From positions 1 through 12,777 of the forward strand of contig CBDULX010000085.1 in NCBI GenBank assembly GCA_965368175.1: 12,777 nucleotides of DNA, written 5' to 3'. How positions within the stretch are numbered: position 1 is the first letter of the stretch; every line of letters starts with the position of its first letter. This DNA comes from CBDULX01 sp965368175 (GTDB lineage: Bacteria; Pseudomonadota; Gammaproteobacteria; SZUA-229). The notes under the pieces are model-generated. The model saw only the letters and a program-made list of their open reading frames with translations, was not told the origin of the DNA and ran no database searches. Below, piece after piece: positions 6,476 to 12,777 of the stretch. A program made the translations under genes and the position numbers.

Positions 6476-6637
6476 CTTCAGCTATGCTACATCCCTAAAG
6501 GCTCGGTAGTTGTTTCCGATAACCTGCCTTCAAAAGACGGCACTTACAGCCTGTACTGTGCAGTCATTGTGAAACAGGTAGATCAGAAAACCCTAAGTAA
6601 AGTTGGCATAAACCAGCTGTTGCGTTCGATTGATTGA
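6476..6637 (+). pseudogene. 5'-truncated copy of gene X
   Basis: An open frame of 53 codons ending in TGA, without a start codon and preceded by an in-frame TAA at 6473. It contains IPKGSVVVSDNLPSKDGTYS and then LYCAVIVKQVDQKTLSKVGI, ending LLRSID. The last part matches the protein end encoded at 1-54. I cannot name the family. The lack of a start and of a ribosome binding site marks it as a gene fragment. The terminator at 6711 is well placed to have been this gene's own. Confidence 0.6.
6584..6625 (+). repeat. Direct repeat, right copy (tail of gene X)
   Basis: Right-hand partner of the repeat at 1-42, 40 of 42 bases identical and in the same orientation. It marks the right border of the sigZ/permease module. 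Confidence 0.85.
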
Positions 6638-6661
6638 TGGATCGAAGTTTATGGTTTATGG

Positions 6662-6696
6662 TTAATTGTTGATTGTTGATTGTTGATTGTTGATTG
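6662..6696 (+). repeat. Tandem 7-bp repeat (TTGATTG)
   Basis: Four perfect copies of TTGATTG run from 6669 to 6696, preceded by one degenerate copy (TTAATTG, 6662-6668). It sits between the gene X fragment and its terminator. The unit length is not a multiple of three and no gene crosses it. It is a simple slippage-prone repeat, useful as a strain marker. Confidence 0.9.
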
Positions 6697-6710
6697 TTAA
6701 ATATTTTGCT

Positions 6711-6748
6711 AACGGTGGCCCTTGTTAAAATAGTGCCACCGTTTTTTT
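6711..6748 (+). terminator. Intrinsic terminator
   Basis: A nine-base perfect stem, AACGGTGGC (6711-6719) with GCCACCGTT (6735-6743), is followed by a run of seven T (6742-6748). Read on the + strand it would end transcription coming from the gene X copy and anything upstream of it, including the sigZ module. Confidence 0.85.
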
Positions 6749-6766
6749 AATTTAATAGTTTAAACA

Positions 6767-6820
6767 ATGATTACTCTTTACGGCATTCCAGTTGCGAGAC
6801 ATTGTTTTCACATGGTTAAC
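6767..6820 (+). pseudogene. Decayed start of an ArsC/YffB-family gene, copy A
   Basis: ATG at 6767 opens MITLYGIP, the standard N-terminus of the ArsC/Spx/YffB thioredoxin-fold family. After a one-base frameshift the sequence reads SCETLFSHG then stops. The cysteine of the family's NCDT/NCET motif is thus present but out of frame, and nothing of the remaining 100 or so residues follows. A related remnant lies at 11915. Confidence 0.6.
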
Positions 6821-6940
6821 CTTCGATCAAAGCAGTCATATAAATTTGATGCCAACTTCAGGTTAAGCAAACTAACAACACTATCCAGATAACATACATT
6901 CTGATTTTCGCCCATTTATCAGTAAACACAAACTTTTTAA

Positions 6941-7768
6941 CTAAAGGTGTTTTTTGTCCTGGAGTGTTTTATCAGCCAACACCGCTTCTATAGCCTGCAC
7001 AATTTCTTCGGATTTCCGTGGATCAAGTGCGTCCAGATGGGGCGAGGTAAACTGGCCTGAATCGTTGTCGAAGTACTCGCCGGAAGCCGTTGCGAATTCA
7101 TCTGACAGGGCAGCACGGATTAAACTATCTGCACCAATGCGGATGTCATTGCCGGCCATGCCCAGGCCCTCTTTCACCATCTTGGTAGCGAGCAGGGAAC
7201 CCGGGTTAACGGCGATGATGATCGGCCCGTGTTTGTTAAGCGATTGCGCCATAGTGCGTGACCACATCGTGATCGCGAGTTTGCTTTGTGCGTAAGCATC
7301 CATGTCATACGATAATCGAACACGTCCCGCCAGGGCTTCCGGGTTAACCGGCGACTGAGCAGCAGAAGAAAGATTAATCACTCGCCCGGATGTTCCAAGC
7401 AGTGGCATCAGTTTTTGCGTGAGCTGATAAGGTGCAATGGTATTCACCGCAAATCGTACATCCAGTCCATCCTGAGTAATGGATTCAGCTGCTTTAAAAA
7501 CGCCCGCGTTGTTAATTAACACATCCAGTGTATCGTGGCGTTCGATCACCGCTTTTGCCAATGCCTCTACATCGGATAAACGTGACAGATCCGCCAGGTA
7601 AGTCTCAACCTGCTCAGCTGTAAACGCAGAAACAGCTTTTTCCGCTTGCTCGAGTTTTGCTGGATTGCGCCCGTGCAGCAGAACATGGTGGCCTTGCGAA
7701 GCCAGCATCTTCGCTGTTTCTAAACCAATGCCGTCGGTTGAGCCGGTAATTAAAATAGTTTTCTGCAT
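6941..7768 (-). CDS. Short-chain dehydrogenase/reductase (SDR)
   Basis: A 275-residue classical SDR with a Rossmann fold. It has the cofactor motif TGSTDGIG (residues 8-15), HGRNPAK after the second strand (Arg34 suggests NADP(H)), NNAG at 86-89, catalytic Ser in NLSSAAQ (134/135), and YAQSK with Tyr159 and Lys163. The overall pattern resembles the retinol-dehydrogenase/WWOX-like branch, but the substrate cannot be read. GAGAGG sits a few bases before ATG, and the gene starts ten bases after the stop of the luciferase-like gene. It is the last gene of the minus-strand operon. No clear terminator follows it before the ArsC-like remnant. Confidence 0.92.
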   Translation of the reverse strand: MQKTILITGSTDGIGLETAKMLASQGHHVLLHGRNPAKLEQAEKAVSAFTAEQVETYLADLSRLSDVEALAKAVIERHDTLDVLINNAGVFKAAESITQDGLDVRFAVNTIAPYQLTQKLMPLLGTSGRVINLSSAAQSPVNPEALAGRVRLSYDMDAYAQSKLAITMWSRTMAQSLNKHGPIIIAVNPGSLLATKMVKEGLGMAGNDIRIGADSLIRAALSDEFATASGEYFDNDSGQFTSPHLDALDPRKSEEIVQAIEAVLADKTLQDKKHL

Positions 7769-7778
7769 GTTATCCCTC

Positions 7779-8777
7779 TCAGTCAGTGAAGTCTGGCAGT
7801 ATGGTATCCGCCAGATGTTTCAATGTGGTTTCGATATCGGCCTGGTTAAAACGCAGGTTCAGGGCAACATGATTGACACCAATCTGTTCCAGCGATTTCA
7901 GATACGCCCGAAGAGGGTTTGTGCCCGAGCGGAATCCGAGATGGATCGGTTGCGCTGGTGTATCAGGCTTGTCAGCCAGGTCGATATAAAGCGACTGCAC
8001 GGCTGGCTTGGCAGGGCCGCCTACCGCTTTAACTCGTGCCCGCCAGTCGCTAATAATTTTTTCCTGCGCCTCGACATTACGAGGGTAGGTTATCCAGCCT
8101 TCTCCGTTACGCGCGATCCAGTCCGGGTCTTGCTGGCTACCACCGGTAATCAACAGTGGAATTTTTCCAGACGTGGGTTTGGGCAGCATATCCATACCAC
8201 ACCCAGGATGATCAAAATTGGGGCTGCCATAGATATTCTCGAACGACGGCGCGTCTTCCCACATATGATTAATGTATTCAAAGCTTGCCCGAAAACGCTC
8301 ACCACGATCATCAAAGCTCATATTGAGTGCCGGATATTCTTCAGGTCGATCACCCGAAGCGACGCCTAAAATAAGTCGCCCACCCGATAGCACATCAGCA
8401 CTGGCTGCCGCTTTGGCAACATGCGCAGGATGACGCAGTGGTAACACAATGCTGGCGACGCCCAGTGCAATGCGCTCAGTCTGAGCAGCCAAAAAGCCCA
8501 GGTAGACCAGGGGGTCGAACATCTGCCCTGCGTCGCCAAATGAGGGTACGTTGAACGGCACATCGCGTAACCAGATAGCAGAAAATCCCAGCGCTTCAGC
8601 CAGTTGAGCACGCTCAACATGGCGAGCCATACTGGGTGCGGGGCCAGTCGTGTAAGACTCCAGCGGCACCACCACCCCGAGGCTCAGGCGACCCAGACGG
8701 AACGTATTGTTGTATGCCTGATTGATAGACTGGAACTCCCCACTATCGACCGGATTATCTGCATGCTTGAGCATCAT
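7779..8777 (-). CDS. Luciferase-like (LLM) flavin-dependent oxidoreductase
   Basis: A 332-residue protein of the bacterial luciferase-like superfamily, a TIM-barrel flavin monooxygenase. LGRLSLGVVVPLE, the AEALGFSAIWLRDVP block, SIVLPLRHPAHVAKAAASAD, LSGGRLILGVASGDRPEEY and LLITGGSQQDPDWIA match the TIGR03571-type family, which takes small organic substrates not yet defined. It probably works with FMN supplied by a reductase. Starts are possible at TTG 8807 and ATG 8777 or 8774; 8777 is chosen because GGAACAGG lies upstream of it. It is second to last in the operon with the SDR and the cupin lipoprotein. Confidence 0.9.
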   Translation of the reverse strand: MMLKHADNPVDSGEFQSINQAYNNTFRLGRLSLGVVVPLESYTTGPAPSMARHVERAQLAEALGFSAIWLRDVPFNVPSFGDAGQMFDPLVYLGFLAAQTERIALGVASIVLPLRHPAHVAKAAASADVLSGGRLILGVASGDRPEEYPALNMSFDDRGERFRASFEYINHMWEDAPSFENIYGSPNFDHPGCGMDMLPKPTSGKIPLLITGGSQQDPDWIARNGEGWITYPRNVEAQEKIISDWRARVKAVGGPAKPAVQSLYIDLADKPDTPAQPIHLGFRSGTNPLRAYLKSLEQIGVNHVALNLRFNQADIETTLKHLADTILPDFTD

Positions 8778-8818
8778 TTTCACACCTGTTCCAACGTAAT
8801 TGCGCAAATTGAGCGCGG

Positions 8819-9700
8819 CTATTTTCTGGGCTGCGCCGAAATGACGTCGAACTTGCCATTTGTGCGTACATAGATGATGCTTTCCTCTTCCGCTTTAGAC
8901 GAAACTTGATGCACCGTCTCTCCCTTCGAACCGAAATAGCTGCCCGGATCTAAAGTCCTGACGTCGGCTCCCAGGTACTGTGGTCGACCTTTGATTACTA
9001 CAGCACGGAAGCTTGAGCCGTGGCTACGAATCTTTCCAGTAAATCCTGCCGGTAGCCTGACAAGTGTCCCGTTCAGCTGATCGTCCTGAGGATTACCCCA
9101 AAGAAAGGCCAGCTTTGGTCCCCTGGTAGATGATCTATAGTCAGAGGCTGGCATTCCGGGCTGATCGACCCAGACGATGTTCGATGCATCCACGTTGATC
9201 GGCCTTTCTCCACTATCAAACGCCTCCCCTGGAGGACCGACGAGATACGGTCCTTCATCAATATCTACGAGCACCACATTGGTTCGCCCCCTGGCAGCGG
9301 TTATGTGCACTTCTCCTTCTGGTTGCGTCCAGAAAGAACCCGCCGGCATCCACATGTCCGCGGCATCAGGATCATCGTTGTGAATGAGGCCGCTAATAAC
9401 CACTGCACGGTAGGTGATATTGTGAATATGAGGTGGTGACGAGAAGCCGTCCTCAAACTTGACCAGGAAGCCTGTCGGTACTGAGCCCTTACGATCGCCC
9501 CACAGGGTGCCAGCCTTCGGGCTTTTATCGCCACGGGCCGGGTTGAGCTGCTCCCAGTTAACTTCTGACTGCAAGACAAGTTCAGAGGCTGGCTCGACTG
9601 CCTGTTGCGGAGCGGTGCTGGTGCTATCTGGCAGACTCGGCGAACTGGCACAGGCAATGGTTACAAGGCCTGCAAGTGCGAGTATTAGTAAGCTTCTCAT
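8819..9700 (-). CDS. Two-cupin lipoprotein, DUF4437/ChrR-like
   Basis: A 293-residue protein whose N-terminus, MRSLLILALAGLVTIAC, is a lipoprotein signal peptide with Cys17 as the lipid site (the -3 residue is Thr rather than Leu). A low-complexity linker follows, then two cupin domains. Domain one, about residues 47-155, has metal-type histidines in PPHIHN (91, 93) and GEVHI (132). Domain two, about 175-285, has RSHGSSFRAVV (His227) and GETVHQVS (His264) and is poorer in metal ligands. It resembles DUF4437 proteins, relatives of the cupin of anti-sigma ChrR; no reaction is known. ATG 9700 is preferred over the in-frame ATG 9766 because AAGGAAT precedes it and the signal peptide begins there. 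Confidence 0.8.
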   Translation of the reverse strand: MRSLLILALAGLVTIACASSPSLPDSTSTAPQQAVEPASELVLQSEVNWEQLNPARGDKSPKAGTLWGDRKGSVPTGFLVKFEDGFSSPPHIHNITYRAVVISGLIHNDDPDAADMWMPAGSFWTQPEGEVHITAARGRTNVVLVDIDEGPYLVGPPGEAFDSGERPINVDASNIVWVDQPGMPASDYRSSTRGPKLAFLWGNPQDDQLNGTLVRLPAGFTGKIRSHGSSFRAVVIKGRPQYLGADVRTLDPGSYFGSKGETVHQVSSKAEEESIIYVRTNGKFDVISAQPRK

Positions 9701-9766
9701 ATTCCTTATAACTCTCACCTTTTCATCTTTGGCCGTGATATTGGCAACGATAGTAAATTCAGCCAT
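9701..9766 (-). pseudogene. Truncated start of an antibiotic-biosynthesis-monooxygenase (ABM) gene
   Basis: Behind a strong AGAGGA site, ATG 9766 opens MAEFTIVANITAKDEKVRVI, a typical N-terminus of the small ABM-type monooxygenases, which are about 95-110 residues long. After some 20 codons that identity stops. The sequence then becomes the ribosome binding site and start of the cupin lipoprotein, in the same frame. The frame therefore appears as a 315-residue fusion, but residues 21-22 already belong to the lipoprotein's leader. Such a monooxygenase is at home beside an MDR quinone reductase, so the gene was probably deleted when the lipoprotein arrived. Confidence 0.6.
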
Positions 9767-9797
9767 GTTTGTTTCCTCTGATTACAATAGTGCAGGT

Positions 9798-10826
9798 TTA
9801 AAACCCTTCCAGAACAATCTTTCCGATTGATTTGCCCGATTCCAGTAATTCGTGCGCAGCCCTTAAGTGTTCGGCATTGATCGTACCCAGGTTCTTACCG
9901 ACAGTTGTCTGGATATAACCCTGGTCAATCAAATCCGCGACACGGTTTAGCAAGCGGCCCTGCTCATCCATATCGGGCGTATGAAACATGGAACGTGCAA
10001 ACATAAACTCGATGTGTAACGACTGGCTCTTAAGCTTCAGCTTCATCACATCCAGGGGCTTGGCTGGGTCGTCAATCATGGCAATCTTTCCAAACGGTGC
10101 CAGCAGTTCGGTATAGGTTTCGAAGTAAGATTCGGTGGCGTTGAGGCTGGCAATATGTGTCACCTGTGAAATACCTAAAGCCTCGATCTGTGGCAGCAGT
10201 GGCTGAGTATGATTAATCACATGATCGGCTCCGAGCTTCTTCACCCAGTCCTTCGAACTTTCTCGTGAGGCAGTGGCGATGACGGTCGCACCGGTAATGG
10301 CTTTGGCGATCTGAATTAAAATAGAGCCAACGCCACCGGCGGCACCTATCACCAGGATGACCTCATTGGATTTCGTATCTGAATCCGGCGATTGTTGTTT
10401 CAAAGACAGATGCTCGAACAATAGTTCCCAGGCGGTAATGCCTGTCAGTGGTAAAGCAGCCGCTTCAGCATCCGACAGGCTTTTGGGTTTGCTGCCAACC
10501 AGTCGTTCATCCACCAGCTGGTATTCGGCATTGCTGCCCTGGCGGTTGAGGTCGCCGGCATAATAAACCACATCACCGGGCTTGAATAACGAAGCCGCCT
10601 CGCCCGTCGCAACCACCTCACCCACAGCATCCCAGCCAATCACTTTGTAGCTGCCATCCTCCGGCGCCATTCGCTGACGAATTTTATAATCCACCGGATT
10701 CACAGCGATTGCCTTCACCTTAACCAGTAAGTCATGTCCCTCTGCAACAGGCTGAGGCAGCTCGATATCAGTTAAAGAGTCAGGATCTTTGATCGGTAAT
10801 GATTTCATATAGCCAACTGCTTTCAT
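9798..10826 (-). CDS. MDR-family NAD(P)H quinone oxidoreductase-like protein
   Basis: A 342-residue medium-chain reductase of the zinc-type alcohol-dehydrogenase-like TIGR02817 group. The GroES-like catalytic half holds VNPVDYKIR (residues 43-50) and VIGWDAVGEV (62-71). The usual zinc ligands (Cys and GHE) are missing, as in quinone or enone reductases that need no zinc. The cofactor domain has GAAGGVGS at 161-168 and a following ATASRES, suggesting NADP(H). It probably reduces quinones or alpha,beta-unsaturated carbonyls in the cytosol. GGAG lies about eight bases before the ATG. It is the first gene of the minus-strand operon, 103 bases from the divergent lysR start. Confidence 0.9.
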   Translation of the reverse strand: MKAVGYMKSLPIKDPDSLTDIELPQPVAEGHDLLVKVKAIAVNPVDYKIRQRMAPEDGSYKVIGWDAVGEVVATGEAASLFKPGDVVYYAGDLNRQGSNAEYQLVDERLVGSKPKSLSDAEAAALPLTGITAWELLFEHLSLKQQSPDSDTKSNEVILVIGAAGGVGSILIQIAKAITGATVIATASRESSKDWVKKLGADHVINHTQPLLPQIEALGISQVTHIASLNATESYFETYTELLAPFGKIAMIDDPAKPLDVMKLKLKSQSLHIEFMFARSMFHTPDMDEQGRLLNRVADLIDQGYIQTTVGKNLGTINAEHLRAAHELLESGKSIGKIVLEGF

Positions 10827-10906
10827 GGTGTATCTCCGGCGTGTTAAGAACTGAAGTAAATACTAGCCCTTGATTACCTGCGAAAAAACAGCATAATAAT
10901 TGAATC

Positions 10907-10929
10907 ATTATCAAATAATATTTGACAAT
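10907..10929. promoter_or_regulatory. 23-bp near-perfect palindrome, probable LysR operator
   Basis: The halves ATTATCAAATA and TATTTGACAAT flank a central A; ten of eleven base pairs match. It ends directly at the ATG of the LysR gene and lies about 80 bases before the divergent reductase operon. LysR-type regulators usually bind a dyad in exactly this kind of divergent spacer. Occupancy would block lysR's own ribosome binding region (autorepression) and place the protein upstream of the operon promoter. Confidence 0.55.
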
Positions 10930-11865
10930 ATGTTATTAGAAGACCTTCAGGTGGTACTCAAAGTGGCTGAATTTCGCAGCATTACCGCGGCCGCCGCCAG
11001 CCTGGATATGCGCACCGCGACCGCCAGTGCGGCACTCAAGCGGGTGGAGAGCACTTTGGGCGCCGATCTGTTTATCCGCACCACTCGGCAGCTTCGGCTC
11101 TCCAGTGCTGGCGAACGCTACATTCCCCAGTGCGAGCAGGCCCTGCTGATGCTGGACCAGGCCAAACAAAACATGAAACATGACCTGGATACTGTGGAGG
11201 GTGAGCTGCGCCTTGCCCTGTCATCAGACCTGGGTCGGAACCTGGTGATTCCCTGGCTCGATGAATTCATGGAAACCCACCCGAATGTGAGTTTAAAAAC
11301 CAATATCAGTGACAGCAACATCGACTTTTATCGCGATTCAGTAGACATAGCCCTGCGCTATGATTCACCCGATGACGCCAATCTATATGGCTTTAAGATC
11401 TGCAATATCCCGGGACTACTGTGTGCATCACAGGCCTACCTTGATCAATATGGCACCCCCAAACACCCCCATGACCTGGCCTCACACAATGGACTTTTTT
11501 ATCAGCTCCACGACATCACCCATGATGTCTGGGCGTTCTCTGACGGTGAAACAGACTACAAAATCAAAATGAGCGGTAACCGTGCCGCCAATGATGGCGA
11601 CCTGGTAAGGCGCTGGTGCGTTGCAGGTAAAGGCCTGGCGGTTAAATCCTGCCTGGATATGGCCGACGATCTATTATCGGGAAAAGTAGTTAGCGTAATG
11701 CCCGAGTTCAAACCCAGATCGACTGAACTATGGCTTGTCTGCCCGAGCCGACAATCGATTACCCCGGCTGTCCGGTTACTCAGAGACTCTTTCAAAGAAA
11801 AGACCCGAGGTATTCTGAAGCAATTGATTAAGAAAGGCATTTTAGACGACAGCGTTCTTGGCTAA
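10930..11865 (+). CDS. LysR-type transcriptional regulator
   Basis: A 311-residue LysR protein. The winged helix-turn-helix is at residues 3-62 (LEDLQVVLKVAEFRSIT, ATASAALKRVESTLGADLFI, then the RTTRQLRLSSAGERY wing and linker). The effector domain fills the rest, with GLLCASQAYLDQYGTP and DLASHNGL typical of the AaeR/CrgA-like branch. Members respond to small aromatic or carbonyl compounds; this one's ligand is unknown. ATG 10930 is preferred to TTG 10900, since the family normally begins a few residues before the first helix. It has no clear ribosome binding site. It most likely controls the divergent minus-strand oxidoreductase operon. Confidence 0.92.
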   Translation: MLLEDLQVVLKVAEFRSITAAAASLDMRTATASAALKRVESTLGADLFIRTTRQLRLSSAGERYIPQCEQALLMLDQAKQNMKHDLDTVEGELRLALSSDLGRNLVIPWLDEFMETHPNVSLKTNISDSNIDFYRDSVDIALRYDSPDDANLYGFKICNIPGLLCASQAYLDQYGTPKHPHDLASHNGLFYQLHDITHDVWAFSDGETDYKIKMSGNRAANDGDLVRRWCVAGKGLAVKSCLDMADDLLSGKVVSVMPEFKPRSTELWLVCPSRQSITPAVRLLRDSFKEKTRGILKQLIKKGILDDSVLG

Positions 11866-11914
11866 AGTATATTGACCCGAACGTTAATCCCACTGTGAAG
11901 TGAACACAGTAACC

Positions 11915-11977
11915 ATGACTAAGTTATATGGCATACCCAACTGCGAGACAGTATTTTCAATGGTGCTATTCCGTTAA
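11915..11977 (+). pseudogene. Decayed start of an ArsC/YffB-family gene, copy B
   Basis: A frame of 20 codons, MTKLYGIPNCETVFSMVLFR, then stop. The first 13 residues are the canonical start of the ArsC/YffB family, including the catalytic-type Cys10. From FS onwards it no longer resembles the family. It has no ribosome binding site. The DNA is similar to copy A at 6767, including the stretch TGCGAGACA and the following TTTTCA with ATGGT, which lies beyond the family match. The two remnants bracket the lysR/oxidoreductase module. Confidence 0.6.
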
Positions 11978-12039
11978 TTTTCCTGTAACCGTTTACTTCT
12001 CTCGCCCTTAAATCACAAATTGCCCGTTGATTAATAGCA

Positions 12040-12063
12040 GATCACGTTTTGTTGCATGTGATC
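12040..12063. repeat. Inverted repeat, GATCAC / GTGATC
   Basis: GATCAC (12040-12045) pairs with GTGATC (12058-12063) across 12 bases. It could be a dimeric regulator site or a weak hairpin. It lacks a T-run, so it is not a terminator, and it does not match the CRP or FNR consensus. Confidence 0.35.
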
Positions 12064-12189
12064 AAGCTTGCCCCAAACCTCTCCATCCATAGCACTTGAA
12101 ACCCTGATTCCCTCAACATCTCCGTTGTTTCTGCACATTTTCTGCACCTTGTTTTTATAAACTTTTTAATAGCGAAACAGGAGGAAGTA

Positions 12190-12219
12190 ATGCCTGTTAA
12201 CGATATCAGCATCTGCTGA
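12190..12219 (+). CDS. Nine-codon mini-ORF behind a perfect Shine-Dalgarno
   Basis: CAGGAGGAAGTA directly precedes ATG 12190, a far better ribosome binding site than that of the next gene. The frame codes MPVNDISIC and stops at TGA. It lies 46 bases before the ferric-reductase-like start. It may be a leader peptide, a device for translational coupling, or the start of a gene whose body was deleted. Confidence 0.35.
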   Translation: MPVNDISIC

Positions 12220-12265
12220 ATCTACCGAAAGATTAGAGTGTTTGTTTGCCGGGACTGAATGAAAC

Positions 12266-12777
12266 ATGATTGAACATACTTTAACAATAAATCGCAACCG
12301 GCCAGTACGCCGGTTGTTCCAGATCAGAAAAAGCAACCTGGTCTTCGCCTATCTGGCCATATTATTGATTCCTTACCTGGCCACCCGGTCATTGGCTATC
12401 GATTACAAGGGACTTTATTCGGCCTCGCTTGTGTTGCTGAATACGGTTGCCATGATGGCATTTTTTATTCAGTTTCCGCTGGCAGGTCGTCTTAAACATC
12501 TTCCCATGTTTTCAAATATCGACTGGAGCATGTCGAAACATAAAACAGTGGGAAAATGGCTGGGTATCTTCTTTTTACTACATCCCCTGTTGATACTCGC
12601 GCCACGCTTTCTGGTCTCGTTTGACGATGGCATCACTAGCGTTCTCCAAGCGGCAACCTCTCCACAGTTGCTGACCGGTATTATTGCCTGGTTTGTCATG
12701 ATCCTGTGGGTTCTGACAGCTGTTTTCAAAGACAGAATAAAAATCAGCTATGAAACCTGGCACCTGAGCCATCTCAT
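12266..12777 (+). CDS. Ferric-reductase-like transmembrane protein, 5' part
   Basis: An open frame of 170 codons running off the right edge. It has an N-terminal basic stretch (RPVRRLFQIRK), several hydrophobic helices (FAYLAILLIPYLA, LVLLNTVAMMAFFIQFPLAG, WLGIFFLLHPLLILAP, LLTGIIAWFVMILWVLTA), and the conserved SKHKTVGKW and LLHP histidines. It ends in YETWHLSHL, a form of the family's YExWH/LH motif. This matches the ferric reductase/NADPH-oxidase-like transmembrane domain, where histidines bind haem. A FAD/NAD(P)-binding domain is expected beyond the window. ATG 12266 follows an in-frame TGA nine bases upstream, so a longer start is excluded. Its ribosome binding site is weak. It would move electrons across the inner membrane to ferric iron or another acceptor. 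Confidence 0.8.
   Translation, partial: MIEHTLTINRNRPVRRLFQIRKSNLVFAYLAILLIPYLATRSLAIDYKGLYSASLVLLNTVAMMAFFIQFPLAGRLKHLPMFSNIDWSMSKHKTVGKWLGIFFLLHPLLILAPRFLVSFDDGITSVLQAATSPQLLTGIIAWFVMILWVLTAVFKDRIKISYETWHLSHL

Larger units (their letters stand above)
11866..12265. other. 400-base gap between lysR and the ferric-reductase-like gene
   Basis: Contents in order: a small hairpin (ACTGTG 11892-11897 with CACAGT 11905-11910, no T-run), an ArsC-like remnant, an inverted repeat at 12040-12063, a 9-base direct repeat TTTCTGCAC (12128-12136 and 12139-12147, spaced one helical turn), an AT-rich stretch with TTTATAAAC near 12155 that could serve as a -10 region, and a mini-ORF behind a strong Shine-Dalgarno. 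The direct repeat may be a binding site for the downstream gene's regulator. Confidence 0.4.

Noticed and set aside
7665..8369. A 234-codon open frame on the + strand
   Set aside because: It runs antisense across the SDR and luciferase-like genes, has no family features and no ribosome binding site; it is a shadow of those genes.
9701..9766. Cupin protein starting at 9766 as a true 315-residue protein
   Set aside because: The first 20 residues fit an ABM monooxygenase start, while a ribosome binding site and a lipoprotein signal peptide begin at 9700.
9459..9830. A 123-codon + strand frame
   Set aside because: Antisense to the cupin lipoprotein, with no recognisable motif.
10893..10915. Fur box before lysR
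   Set aside because: One half (AATCATTATC) matches the Fur consensus but the other half does not; the overlapping 23-bp palindrome explains the AT-rich dyad better.
12214..12258. Selenocysteine at the TGC-TGA of the mini-ORF
   Set aside because: No selenoprotein family similarity, no visible SECIS-like hairpin just after the TGA, and the extended frame is only 22 codons.

Overview
The window looks like an accessory, rearranged stretch of a gammaproteobacterial chromosome of moderate GC. This rests on protein character (a SigZ-type ECF sigma factor, a UPF0718/ArsP-type permease, TM0996/MTH895-type thioredoxin, CrgA-like LysR) and on Shine-Dalgarno-led operons. The exact genus cannot be read from the sequence.

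Left module, 759-6402, all on the + strand: an ECF sigma factor (sigZ), a periplasmic thioredoxin-like gene broken by one frameshift, a CcdA-like membrane electron carrier broken by two stops and two frameshifts, an exported rhodanese, a permease with a CSCS motif, a second exported rhodanese, a 78-residue CANC thioredoxin, an OsmC-family protein, and a CDF metal exporter broken by one frameshift. The likely theme is thiol/sulfane-sulfur chemistry or metal(loid) handling across the inner membrane under sigma-factor control. The part that would bring electrons to the periplasm (thioredoxin plus CcdA) is dead, while the rhodaneses, permease, thioredoxin and OsmC look intact. The module is bracketed by two copies of the 3' end of the same unknown gene (1-54 and 6476-6637).

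Middle, 6638-6940: a heptanucleotide tandem repeat, a strong intrinsic terminator, and a decayed start of an ArsC/YffB-family gene.

Right module, 6941-11865: a minus-strand operon of a quinone-oxidoreductase-like MDR protein, a two-cupin lipoprotein preceded by a truncated antibiotic-biosynthesis-monooxygenase (ABM) start, a luciferase-like monooxygenase and an SDR dehydrogenase. A LysR regulator is transcribed divergently, with a 23-bp near-palindrome in the shared intergenic region. This looks like a LysR-controlled set of oxidoreductases for reactive carbonyl, quinone or aromatic substrates. It too is bracketed by related remnants, two decayed ArsC/YffB-like gene starts (6767 and 11915).

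Right edge, 11866-12777: another ArsC-like remnant, an inverted repeat, a nine-residue mini-ORF behind a perfect Shine-Dalgarno, and the first 170 codons of a ferric-reductase-like membrane protein that runs off the window.

No tRNA, rRNA, CRISPR array, transposase or integrase was seen.
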